Below, in pieces: positions 23,601-34,500 of a DNA stretch of 64,000 nt. Origin of the DNA: Bolinopsis microptera (lineage: Eukaryota > Ctenophora > Tentaculata > Lobata > Bolinopsidae). Below the pieces are notes generated by a model. That model was given only the letters and a program-made list of their open reading frames with translations. It ran no database searches and was not told the DNA's origin. The stretch is taken from contig NC_087078.1 in assembly GCF_026151205.1 (NCBI RefSeq), positions 4,605,675 to 4,669,674 of the forward strand, written 5' to 3'. Made by a program: the position numbers and the translations under genes. Position 1 is the first letter of the stretch, and the number at the start of each line of letters is the position of its first letter.

Positions 23601-24053
23601 GCATATCTAGATAAATTTAGAACATGTGCCAGAACACGTTGTATAGATGAACAAATCCTAGGAAGAGAATTCTTTGAAAAAGAGCATACAAAGCCGTTGT
23701 TTAACAAGAACGGCCTTCTTACCGTCCACAACCTGTACAAATACACATGTCTATTAGAACTGTTCAAAATTGTCAGATTAGAATCTCCAATCTCACTCCT
23801 ATCTTTACTCCACAGATCACCATCACAAAGACGTTCAGACCAGTTCATCACCCCGAACCCATCCTCCTCTTTCATTTATCAATCAACAAAAATGTGGAAC
23901 GACTGTCGAAAAATTGACAGTATGATAAGCTTTACTAAGTCAACGAACTTAGTTAAAGTAACACTGAAAAGTGAGCTACTCAAGATACAGTCCAGGTACG
24001 AAGATTTAGAATGGACAGAATTAAACTTCGATAAGAATGAGCTTGTATTTTAA
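20685..24053 (+). CDS. CR1-like non-LTR retrotransposon ORF2: PHD finger, endonuclease and reverse transcriptase
   Basis: Intact 1122-residue frame. It opens with a PHD-type zinc finger (CPVCTKFIS, CCRCDCAMHHKCY, FYCPNC; about residues 9-57). An APE-type endonuclease follows (about 115-330) with QNIDGN, AETNEG, YRPPSG, GDFNID and DRISHHSPVF. A linker contains a Cys-rich patch (CQCLKCCEK). The reverse transcriptase (about 590-850) has RPVSTL, NQYGFRKNHST, FIDLSKAFDTISH, GVPQGSCLGPLLF and catalytic FADDTNIF. The architecture and an esterase-like ORF1 place it in the CR1/L2 group. All catalytic motifs are present and no stop interrupts it, so the copy is recent. The start ATG overlaps the ORF1 stop as ATGA, suggesting termination-reinitiation. 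Target-primed reverse transcription would be its role. Confidence 0.92.
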   Translation: MNKLTKEVCPVCTKFISIGQFIAECCRCDCAMHHKCYTKSSTNKIYEDFYCPNCVHLASTRYNPFIYEDTDSENNSTDIDETLVNINRLLNNCNPYSVKEFNKTFCNQMNEYSSLLFQNIDGNKSNFDTLAIELQRYMKFSIIALAETNEGPELSDLYQLTGYNSFYQNTLQDKRKGTGVALYVCDTLSATVNGNLSHISENLETLFVTISSKNTPVTVGVVYRPPSGDVNVALLELSAILDNLPKCSYLAGDFNIDLHNKDNAIVKRYEEVLFSRGFFPLISLPTHEKPGCKVSCIDNIITNDVESIIASGTLTDRISHHSPVFQIFEKSMGSTKSNLKYKQYYDYCKSNVTSFVKDLEHELENKVIDNFTVFHDVFKSSIDKTCKLATPKSSKRTTQNNPWITPGLIAKIKHQHQLYDNWAKVRKKKCKLGETDYKGGTCQCLKCCEKRSRYKTYKDYRRMVKKDRKDVQTKYFMGKFADTNGNSKKTWELINQIRGKQKRQIKPLFTINNEKITNRRVIANEFNKYFVSLASNLNGAYNEIGELTINNLPSFYDYLPRANTSSIFINDCTADEVRMIISELKNGKSSDIPIHVVKESSKVICPILSLLYSECMRNGVFPDDLKTGRISPIYKKDNEELLENYRPVSTLAVFGKIFEKIIYNRLYSFFQSQKMIYENQYGFRKNHSTSHALNSSVNYIESCLSKKLHVLGIFIDLSKAFDTISHEKLLNKLDNYGIRGNANRLIASYLSNRYQYVSVLGEESDKLPVLFGVPQGSCLGPLLFIIYVNDLFRTTDLGKFILFADDTNIFVVDECRKKLYARANEILRLLHQYMKCNLLHINIKKCCYIHFNPSRTATDNEADNESEYILTLNNTVIKQVKETKFLGVIIDEKLKWDVQIRALNSKLRCEIGRLSRIRHVIPKKHHKELYHTLFESHLRFGISVWGGSSNNMLQPIFITQKKCIRILFGDLEAYLDKFRTCARTRCIDEQILGREFFEKEHTKPLFNKNGLLTVHNLYKYTCLLELFKIVRLESPISLLSLLHRSPSQRRSDQFITPNPSSSFIYQSTKMWNDCRKIDSMISFTKSTNLVKVTLKSELLKIQSRYEDLEWTELNFDKNELVF

Positions 24054-24082
24054 AACAGAGTCCTTTGACTTTATTATTTTGA

Positions 24083-25745
24083 AATTGGGCAATTCTCATA
24101 AAAAGCGTCATTTACTCCCTCGAATTTTCAATCTCATATCATTTCATTTCAGTAAATAACAAAACGTTGATTCAAGCACCAATTGATTGATAAACGTTTG
24201 AAATTTACTGTGTCATCACTTTTAACATGAATAACTTAAAAACTGATTATCAATTTAAATAATTAATAAAAAAACAGGCTTTTTTCAGAGGTGTCAGCAC
24301 TTTGTCCTGTCCGTGACGCCTGATTCTATCCTATGTAGTACCGTTATTTATGGTCCAATTTCAATGGGACAAGAACTAACATATTCCTCCTTGGCCAATT
24401 TATCTATGTGACAAATATGAATTAATTTGTACCTAAAATGTTGTTGCAATTAAATTAATTGTGGAGAATAATAAAGGTGTCGTCACGTCCGTGACGTCCG
24501 TGATGCGTCCGTGACGCCTGAAAATGAGTCACAGACGTGACAATATCTTATTCTGTCACGTCTGTGATGCATCACGGACGTGACTATGGCTTATTTTGTC
24601 GTGTCTGTGACACTTTTTTTAGAGTTTCTAATTGAATTCAAGCATTAGAACTTCCTTGATACCTCAATTAGAGTGTTCCAATTGATTCTATCAGGTATAC
24701 TAAAACCTCAATAATCATTTGGGAATACAAATTAACTGAAGATTTATCAACATTTTCATGCATTCTCGTCGATTATTAGGTAACACGATAATGGATTTTT
24801 AGGTATAATTAGCATAAGTATTTAAAGAAATACCTCAGCTGAAGGTGTTGTAAGATCAAACCAGCCCAGAACCGTAAACTGAACCAGGTAAGTTGTTCTA
24901 ATAAGTTACATCCTTTCATTACCACATTAGTGAGTAGTATCCCGACCTATCACTCACAATTTACGACCTATCACTCACAATTTACGACCTATCACTCACA
25001 TTTTGCGACCTATCACTCACAATTTACGACCTATCACTCACAATTTACGACCTATCACTCACAATTTACGACCTATCACTCACAATTTACGACCTATCAA
25101 TCACGATTTACGACTTATCACTCACACAAGATTCAGAACCCCTAAGGTGGCAAGTCACAAAGTGCTATGATAACACAATATCCATGGTACAAAAGTGCAA
25201 AAAGCTTAAGCGAGGAACAAAACATAGAAACATGGAATGTAACCGGATAGGAAGTGGAATTATCACATCAATGTACAATGGTACAACTATAACACTCATT
25301 TGTGGAATGTAGGAGGGAGGTGAATGGTGTTCAAGGTTGCCAAAATTTAGATTTCAGCTACTCTAAAAGTGCAGACGGGACAAAATAAGAATTGTCCTGT
25401 CCGTGATGCATTACGGACGTGACTATTCTTATTCTGTCCTGTCCGTGACAAGTCACAGACGTGACTATTCTTATTTTGTCCTGTCCGTGACCAGTCACGG
25501 ACGTGACAATTCTTATTTTGTCCTGTCCGTAACCCGTCACGGACGTGACAAAAACGTCACGGACGGACACCCAATTTAAACACTGATTGGTCAATTTAGC
25601 AGCTAAAAAGTCTGCAAACTGCTGACACTACAATGGTGTCCAATAGAGATCTTTATAAGCTAACGCATGATATAACTTTTATAGAAATTGGAGGAAAAAA
25701 TTTCTATTAGTGATTTGTGACGCTTTTTATGAGAATTGCCCAATT
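24083..25745. mobile_element. 1.66-kb TIR element with palindromic subterminal arrays
   Basis: Near-perfect 28-bp inverted ends (AATTGGGCAATTCTCATAAA... at 24083 and the complement ending at 25745), just 30 bp after the CR1 ORF2 stop. Inside both ends are clusters of GTCACGGACGTGAC palindromes (24480-24605 and 25385-25565), spaced by ATTCTTATTTTGTCCTGTCC. No coding capacity. The target duplication is unclear (perhaps TTGAA). Such clusters in other elements serve as transposase-binding sites; that is inference here. Confidence 0.75.
24945..25128. repeat. 21-bp minisatellite
   Basis: About 8.5 copies of TATCACTCACAATTTACGACC, in the middle of the TIR element at 24083-25745. Confidence 0.92.
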
Positions 25746-26038
25746 GAAGAATCGTCTTGCCAAAACTCATTTCGTTCGCATTACAGATTCACATTCACTT
25801 TCATTTTCACTATCACGCACAGTACAGGGTCATACCTCAATACCAAATTATTATAGGGCACAAGAACAAATTTGTTTACAATTATCAAAATTTGTTGAGC
25901 CCAGCAGCTTACTTCCTATCCTCTCTTCCCCCGTCGTCTGGAGCGTGTGATTTTTGTTGATATCCGAGCTCTTGTTTTTATCTTTTGGTTAACTTTCTGT
26001 GATTGGACTCGGTATTTTCGTCCCCGCCGAGTGGGACG

Positions 26039-26231
26039 ATGCTTGCTCGCCAGTTAAGCTATACTTTAGATGACACTAATTTCTACAAACCACAAAATAT
26101 TAAATATAAAATGTGTCCAGTATGGCGCAAATGCATCATTTGATAATTTCTCGACGCTGTCGTCGGGGTGAGAGTTATCTGAACCAACTGCATGCCCCTA
26201 CGATTGCGTCACCACTGGCGAGCAAGCATTT
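26039..26231. mobile_element. Small MITE candidate
   Basis: Inverted ends ATGCTTGCTCGCCAGT (26039) and ACTGGCGAGCAAGCAT (to 26231), 193 bp, no coding capacity, target duplication not clear. Confidence 0.55.
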
Positions 26232-26286
26232 GTTTGTTGTTTAGTTGTGTTGGAAGGGAACATTACTTGATTAATTCATCCATTAG

Positions 26287-26496
26287 GATTTTAATAACGA
26301 TGAGCTAAGATATACCGTTCATCTTAGACTATTGGATCAATCTTATTATATGATTAGATTTTATAAACGAACCTGGCATACAAAAGATTGTAATGCGGAG
26401 GTTGGCTGGCTCTTCTATAATAAATACGACACTCCAACTTACAGAATGCTTGCTAGAGATAAAACAAAATATTATCAGACTATACATGCAGCATGA
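26287..26496 (+). CDS. Candidate orphan terminal exon (unidentified)
   Basis: After an acceptor-like TTCATCCATTAG (26275-26286) an open frame of 69 codons runs to a TGA at 26494-26496. It begins DFNNDELRYTVHLRLLDQ and includes WHTKDCNAEVGWLFYNKYD and TPTYRMLARDKTKYYQ. Its composition is balanced and protein-like, in contrast to surrounding DNA. There is no ATG near its start, so it would have to be a spliced 3' exon or a remnant. I do not recognise the family and found no upstream partner exons. Confidence 0.35.
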   Translation, partial: DFNNDELRYTVHLRLLDQSYYMIRFYKRTWHTKDCNAEVGWLFYNKYDTPTYRMLARDKTKYYQTIHAA

Positions 26497-27213
26497 GTAA
26501 CTGGTGGATAAGCCTTCGGTAAAAACGGATCCGGAAAAGTCAATGCGGCACTCGGGTCCTTGGTATTGTCGTCGGTATATTGTCCATTATTTACGTTCTG
26601 CTTTCATAGTTCAAACAATAGTGAGCTCTAAATATACAGCTTTAAACCGATTAAGTATGAATGAATGAAATACATGACAATCCGCACTCCTATAATTCAA
26701 AAGCATGAGTAACTCGTAGTGATGTACGATTTCTAGAAAGTTTAAATTAAATTTGGCGCTCACAGGTCCTCGTGATCATGTGATCGCCGCACAATGTTCT
26801 GTAAATGCGCAGGGCACCTTCAAGCTTAAATTTTTCACCATACTGAGGCAGTCAACCAACGCGCGGCTTTATTTTTATGATATGATATGTTTTGATTGTT
26901 ATTAATAAATACCAAAATTTAAATTTGTTTTACTAAAATTTTTTTTACTAATCTCTATCAGAATCATCTTAAAGACAAGCTGATGATGTATGTTTAAAAT
27001 GGTTATTGGTTACCATTAACCCTGGTTACCATTCAAATGGCAGGTCTGGTGTCTGAGAGGATTTTACTTATATTAGATGGGCAACCCTGAAATTATCAAA
27101 CGAAACTTTGATGGATTTCGTAATTCGTTCAGTCAGCTGATTTCTTTTAAAACTGTACAGCTTCAAAGTTTCAATCTACCACGTCTCTAGCCTTCTTCAA
27201 ACTAAACATCAGT
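26497..27213. other. No feature seen
   Basis: AT-rich sequence without repeats or convincing coding potential. Confidence 0.4.
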
Positions 27214-27409
27214 ACTACTGAATATACTGAATATACTGAATATACTGAACATACTGAACATACTGAACATACTGAACATACTGAATATACTGAATATACT
27301 GAATATATACTGAACATACTGAACATACTGAATATACTGAATATACTGAATATATACTGAACATACTGAACATACTGAACATACTGAATATACTGAATAT
27401 ACTGAATAT

Positions 27410-27946
27410 GAGGGACCACATGCAAAACTGGTATATCTGAACATATACCAATTTTGCGCAGGTAGCTCATAGTCTTCAGGGTGAAATTTTTGGAATTTTT
27501 TTTGAACAATTTTGAAGAAATTTTTGAAAAAAAGTGAAATTTTATTTTTCCAAAACTGGTATATGTTACACTATACTATTTTAGCTTTTAACAATCATGA
27601 AAACAAAATGGTATATCTGCAGATAGACCACCTTCAAGAAACTTATCTTCAATAAAACCGGTATATCTATACACATTTTATAGACTTTAGCCAGCCCAAA
27701 TGGTATATCTTCAGATATAATATACCATTCTCAGTTAAATTATTTTATTGTTTATAGTATAGAAAAAATGGTATATCGTGAGATATACCAGTTTTGGTAC
27801 AATTCTAGTTTTAAAAATGGTATATAGACAGATATACCATTTTTTAGAAGTGTTTTTTACACATGATATAGAATCTTTAAATCAGTAAAATGCATTTATC
27901 TCAAAACTATCAAAAACAGATATACCAGTTTTGCATGTGGTCCCTC
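27410..27946. mobile_element. TIR element made of GGTATATC hairpins
   Basis: Inverted ends GAGGGACCACATGCAAAACT and complement, flanked by ATAT (27406-27409 and 27947-27950). The interior has at least five small palindromes of the form TGGTATATCn-nGATATACCA (near 27430, 27610, 27700, 27770, 27820). 537 bp, no coding capacity. Confidence 0.75.
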
Positions 27947-27971
27947 ATATACTGAACAGTGAACATACTGA

Positions 27972-28330
27972 TTGTTTTAATCAAGACACTTATTTTACTT
28001 TGGTGTATTCCAACAGCCACATTGTTACACAAGTGCAACCAGCCAATTACAGGAAGCCGAAGGATTTATTTGGCCAGTGACGGTTAAGGTAGTGTGTACC
28101 ATACTTTCTTCGCCCGAGACTTTGCTGCAATGTGCAGCTCCTCATTTAACCCTCACACCCGATTTCTCGAGTATTCGGCTGAGTAGACCGGGGGCTGCAT
28201 ATACCACTCAGGATCATTAGCTGAACGTCGACGACGCTCACCCCACGACTAGGCAGACAGTGGGATTCGAACTCACAATCTCACGATTTGCAAGGATGGC
28301 GTTATAACCAACTACACTACCTGGCCGTTA
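27972..28330 (-). mobile_element. tRNA-derived SINE
   Basis: On the minus strand the 5' end resembles a tRNA: an A box TAGTGTAGTTGG (28308-28319) and a B box GTTCGAATCCC (28262-28272) at normal spacing. The acceptor arms do not pair, so it is not a functional tRNA. A body of about 280 bp follows. TGAACATACTGA at 27960-27971 and 28334-28345 may be the target duplication, although the host minisatellite makes this uncertain. Confidence 0.7.
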
Positions 28331-28531
28331 TACTGAACATACTGAATATACTGAATATACTGAATAATATGCTGATAAAGTATATTCTTACTTTTTTAAA
28401 CAGCTTAACCTGATCTCCACTTGAAGCGTTCTGAAAACATAGTGCCAGCACAACAGCATTTATAATGTAACCATATAATGTAACAAATGAAATATTTTAA
28501 TTGTATTGCTAAATATACCGACGTGTGTAGG

Positions 28532-31500
28532 ATGTCAATATACTACGCAGTTGTAGCCAGGAAGACCACTATCCTCACTAAATGTGCTCAGTATGTAGGC
28601 AACTTCGACGAGGTTAGTTCCGACTTAGCAATAGTAATAGTTCGACCAGTTTAGTTCCGACTTAGTAATAGTAGTAGTTCGACCAGGTTAGTTCCGACCT
28701 AGTAATAGTAGTAGCTCGACCAGGTTAGTTCCGACCTAGTAATAGTAGTAGCTCGACCAGGTTAGTTCCAACTTAGTAATAGTAGTAGCTCGACCAGGTT
28801 AGTTAGAATATGTCTACCTAATTCAATAAAATCCTTTTAAGGAGAATAAATTCTTGAAATGCGTTAGACGATGAAGAATGTACTATCATATACATTATAA
28901 ACGTGTATAGTGTATACTTGTATACATATATATTATATACAGTATACATTACACATGTGTATTGTGTAGTGTGTACATTATACATGTATATTTTATACAA
29001 TATGTATTATACAAGTACATGTGTACATTACACGTGTATATTTCATACAATATGTGTAATTACAGGTAACGAATGAGATCCTACGAAAGGTTGACAGAGA
29101 TGGGAAGTTAACATACACTCATGAGAAGTACCTATTTCATTACATCGCTTCAGATATGATAACATATCTGTGTATAACCGATGAGGTAAATTTAGAATTA
29201 CATGTAGTCACTTTTAGTATAAAGTATATGGGGAAACATAATAGGTATGTTTTTCCGAATAAGTATTTCGTTACTCTTAAATTACAAAAGATAAGGTTGG
29301 TGATAACAATCAGTATTGTTGGCAGCATAATACTAAACAGCGACGAAATAATCGTTTGTCAGAAACTGAAGAATGAATACCAATACAGAGCTGTACTCAG
29401 TACAAGTGTGTACTGGGGGGGGGGGGGGGGGGGGGGGTTACAAGTGTATTTAAAGATTTACAAGTGTATTTAAACATTTCCCGGGGGAAGTGTATTTAAA
29501 GGATTTAATCTTCATCTTTATTTTGCGCTTGAAAGCCTGAATACTTCATCTCATAATGTTCCTGGTATATAATATATTATACTATAATTTGTTCCCCTCA
29601 TAAAGCCTGATAGCATTATTAGTATAATATATCTAGATATTAGTAGTTAATTTAGCTTCACTAATTTCAGGATTTTCCGAGGTCGAAAGCATTTTCATTT
29701 CTTGGTGACATTATGCAACGGTAAGTCTCCTTGTTTCATCAAATGTTAAAATCTAGCTTGATTTTTATCAAACTTTTTATAAGAAGTTACCGAACAAAAA
29801 TACCTTAGTTTCCAAAAATTGTGATGCAAAACTTTGGGCGGGATATTTGGACTTATTTGGACGACGAAACATTTTGGCATTCATTTTTAGAGACAGATAA
29901 TTACGCTCCCTAATTCAAGATATTCCGTCTTGGATTATCAAAACCATGAAAGTATCATGATACAGTAAAACCCCGATATACCGCGCCCCGATTTACCGCA
30001 AACCCCGATATACCGCGGCCATTTCCTTTCCCCAAATAGGGCTAAACATACATAATGTAAATCAAACAAAACTCCGATTTACCGCAGACCCCGATTTACC
30101 GCGGATGTTTCCTTTCCCCAAAACTATGCGGTAAATCGGGGTTTTACTGTAAAAACAAAGAAATGGACAATAGTATATATATATAGTGTCGAAGGTAACC
30201 AATGCAACTAACATTGAAGGCAGTGGAGACAAACTGATTAATTTTAGGTATATTCCGGATATAACTCCACTTTTGACCTATTTGGCGGCCATTTATTAAT
30301 TCCATAATTGCACCGGTATTTGGTAGATTTTTTTTCCAGGGGGTGCGATTACAAAACTAATTGCACTGTTTTGAGAGTGACCGAAATCTTATTAGGTACG
30401 ATTACTGCGCCTCGTGCAATTAATAGTGTAATCGCATTATACGCAGTTAGATTAGCGTATATAATTTACTAATAATAATAAATTAATTAACAGGATCATA
30501 CACAGTATACAGTACAAATAGAATCTACTGTGATAAAAACATCTTCACACCGTAAACTGTGCAAAAGACTACAAAAGATTCCTCCAACACCGAGCTATAT
30601 CCTTTATTTCATTCAACTCTTCTAAAGTATTCATAACCAAATTACGATCCTTAAGTTCATCCATCAAAAATTTAAATGATACAACCTACGTCCTACACGA
30701 CCTTTTAATTTTTCAATTTATTCGTACAAACAATAATTTACTCGTACAAATAGGATCTATCATGTGACCAGCACACATACAGATTCGAACTGTACACCAC
30801 CGACGCACGCAATTTATATTTAATGTTAGTTTTCGACCACTGACCAGCCGATAAAAATTTTAATTAAAAAGTATGGGGGTGTCCAACCCCAGAAACCCAA
30901 AAAAATTCATTTTACCTCAAATTTCCATTTTGGGTTAAAAAGAGGACAAAGGTATATTCATTACAGTTACTTCAAAGAAGTATTATAACTCGTTTAAATC
31001 GGCATAAATGCAATAAATACAAATTCGAAACGTTGCTTGTAACGAAATTATACATAATATCATTTAACTACAGAATTGCGCCCGTTTTTTTCGTGCATAA
31101 TATAATGCTTTAAATAGGGAAACATTTGTCATTCAATTCAATTGCCGTAGAAATTACATGTTATCTGTAATTTAAGAAATTGTAAGCAAAAAGTGAACTA
31201 TACTCTTGTCTTATACGCATCACTACACGTGTCATGTACGTGCCGCGCATGCACGACTACAGACTATACATCACAACTCCACAAGCAACCCTTGCTCTTT
31301 CTCGTTGTCATGGTAACGGACAGAAAGAATGACGACATATCTAAACCCACCTTCCTCGTTCTCCAAAATCCCTGTTTTTCTGCAAAAGCGACCATTCGTA
31401 CACTTTCACTTTACATTTTTGCTTCGCAAAATTTGTGTGCACAAATTTTGTGCGATAGGGCCGCCCAAACTAAGGTAATATAACATTTAATACTAAGGTA

Positions 31501-34500
31501 ACGAGTATGGACCTTGTATGCGTATGATAGGTATGATAGGTAACTGTTCCTACACATCGTGGCTATTTCTAGGGAGGTGATGCTTGTGGCCCGCCCTCAT
31601 ATCTAACCGTGTCAACCTAATTATACTAGATTGGTCCAATGCATGTGTTAGGAATAATGATTTAAATAGTAGTGACTATGAAGCTAAACCATTAGTAAAA
31701 TTAAGTGTACTGGAAGGGCTGCAGAGAAGCAGAGAGCCCACTACTTAATAATAGCCTACAGATCAGTAAAATTACATAAGAGTGGAATTGAATATTTTTG
31801 TAATTTGAATGTGATCGGAAATGATTGTAATGTGTGAAATTAGTAAACACAGTCCTATACTATAAAATTAGGGTAGGAGGCAAGTTTGCGCACGGACCTG
31901 ACTTTTGCGCCATTTTGTTTCTAAACTGGGGCGACATTCGATTACAATTCTGAGAAGAAAACATCTACTGGATTCTCTGTTTATGTCAGTGATTTATGTA
32001 ACGCGCGATCAAAGTTGCAGTTTAGTCACAGCGCAAGTGACACGCGCGCGCATGAAATGCGCGCGCGTCATGTGAGTAATCAAATTGTCAATTTACTGTA
32101 ATAGTCCAATTAATGGGTGCGACGCGCGTGCTGATATAACATCACAGTCCTCAGCAATTATTTTACAGTGAATGATCGGCTAAGTTTAATAACTTACAAA
32201 TATTCCAATCTCCAAGAAATAATATCCATGTCTCGCCGTATCTCCTGCTCCAAAATGTAATGAACTGCAAAAAGTTTTAACCAATCTGGAAGATAATTGC
32301 TAAGGGTCGTTCACATATTACGTAATCAGCCGAGGGGTTTCCAATTCCACTCAATTTCACTCTATTATTATTATTTAACAGGATCACGCCAACAAAAATG
32401 ATTTCAAAATTAAATACCTTAATGTGGTAATCTGTGCCGATAATAAAAATCGTCCCAACATTTATTGCACGCAGCCATATCTTTCACCTCGTTAAGTTCA
32501 TTTATGTCATTGATAAACATATTTCTTCCATCTAAATCACTTCTTAAAACAGACAGTAAGTTCATTCTCGGTCTTCTTAATCTACCAGCAAACAGATTGT
32601 CAGATTCAATGGCGAATGTAGTGTTCTCCTGACTCCTGAGTATATGACCAAACATCTTCCAAGTTCCACCGCTGATATTCAATACGCTTAGACAGCATTT
32701 CAACATTACATCTTTTGTTGGCGTCATAGATCCTCAATTTTCTTTCTCAAATTAAGGAAACATTGGATCAGAATTACTTTGTGTGTAACACGTGTTGTGG
32801 GGTATAACACGTGTTGTGAGGTATAACACGTGTAACACGTGTTGTGAGGTATAACACGTGTAACATGTGTTGTGGGGTATAACACGTGTAACACGTGTTG
32901 TGGGGTATAACACGTGTAACACGTGTTGTGGGGTATAACACGTGTAACACGTGTTGTGGGGTATAACACGTGTAACACGTGTTGTGGGGTATAACACGTG
33001 TAACACGTGTTGTGGGGTATAACACGTGTAACACGTGTTGTGGGGTATAACACGTGTAACACGTGTTGTGGGGTATAACACGTGTAACACGTGTTGTGGG
33101 GTATAACACGTGTAACACGTGTTGTGGGGTATAACACGTGTAACATGTGTTGTGGCGTATAACACGTGTAACACGTGTTGTGGGGTATAACATGTGTAAC
33201 ATGTGTTGTGGGGTATAACACGTGTAACACGTGTTGTGAGGTATAACATGTGTAACATGTGTTGTGGGGTATAACACGTGTAACACGTGTTGTGAGGTAT
33301 AACACGTGTTACACGTGTTGTGGGGTATAACACGTGTTACACGTGTTGTGGGGTATAACACGTGTTATACCCCACAACACGTGTTACACGTGTTGTGGGG
33401 TATAACACGTGTAACATGTGTTGTGGCGTATAACACGTGTAACATGTGTTGTGGGATATAACATGTTTAACACTTGTTTTAAATAAGTTAGATAACTTGT
33501 TAAACTACTTCCTGTATTTTTATATACATGCGACAGTGTAGGGAGAAATGGAAATTATTCTTATTCATATCTTCCCCGAATAAGTAATCGGACACTAAGT
33601 CATACTCAGCATTATTGAGACTAAATTTATAGAGACCTGGGGGGGGTGTAACCCAAAAAAACCCAACTCCTACCCAAGAAAAGGTAATACTGGGATTGGG
33701 TTTTTTTGGGTTTTTTTGGGTTTTTTAAACAAAATTTAAACAAAATTCTAGCCATTTCATTAATTGTATTGAATGTGAATTATTTCCCACTGAGTCTTAC
33801 CTACGTGTTGTTCTCATGTCTTAACTTAATAGATAGTTTACATAGTATATAAAGGTGTTTATATTGATAGTATGTTATCACGATAGCAAACAGGATGTCT
33901 CGTTCATCGAGATATAATCCATATATGAATGCACAAAGTGGAAATGTGCCAAACGTGGCAAATGTGTTCTCCTGTCATGAAAGGAGGCTATGACGAAGGT
34001 CAAGGGCAAGTCAAAGCACATGACTTAAATTACTTGACTTAAGGCGGCTTCAGAGTCCGAGTCTCGATGATGTGTCTCCAAAGCTTTCTGTCCGCCATAA
34101 GCTCCTTAATCTCCCCAGTGTTCTTAATCCAGTGTCACTTATTAGGTTATCGACGAAGGTGAGCGGTGGTCTACCCCTCCCTAGGTTCCCAAAGGAGAAG
34201 TTGGTGTGCTGCCAGGTCATCATGTCGCTGGATGTGCCCAGCCAACCTCATTCTTCTGGCCTGTATCTTCGAAATAACTCTTGGGAGTGATCCAAAGACC
34301 TTGTTGGTGCGATGTCCTCTCCAGTCCACGTTTAGGGCCATCCGAAGCATTCTACTGTAACATCCGTCTATTCTTTTCTTCAAAGATTCTGTTATTGTCC
34401 ACGTTTTCGTTCCATACAGGAAGATTGATTCAACCGTAACTTGAACAGACGGATCTTTAAATCTCGGCGCAAATTGGACCTCCATATAGCCTACATTTTG

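Larger units (their letters stand above)
27214..28366. repeat. ATACTGAA minisatellite invaded by two mobile elements
   Basis: Units ATACTGAAT and ATACTGAAC (9-10 bp) at 27214-27409, with further pieces at 27947-27971 and 28331-28366. The three pieces read as one array interrupted by the TIR element (27410-27946) and the SINE (27972-28330). Confidence 0.85.

Noticed and set aside
32724-33361. Three overlapping minus-strand frames of about 195 codons
   Set aside because: All three frames are open because the 28-bp array lacks stops; no unique coding sequence.
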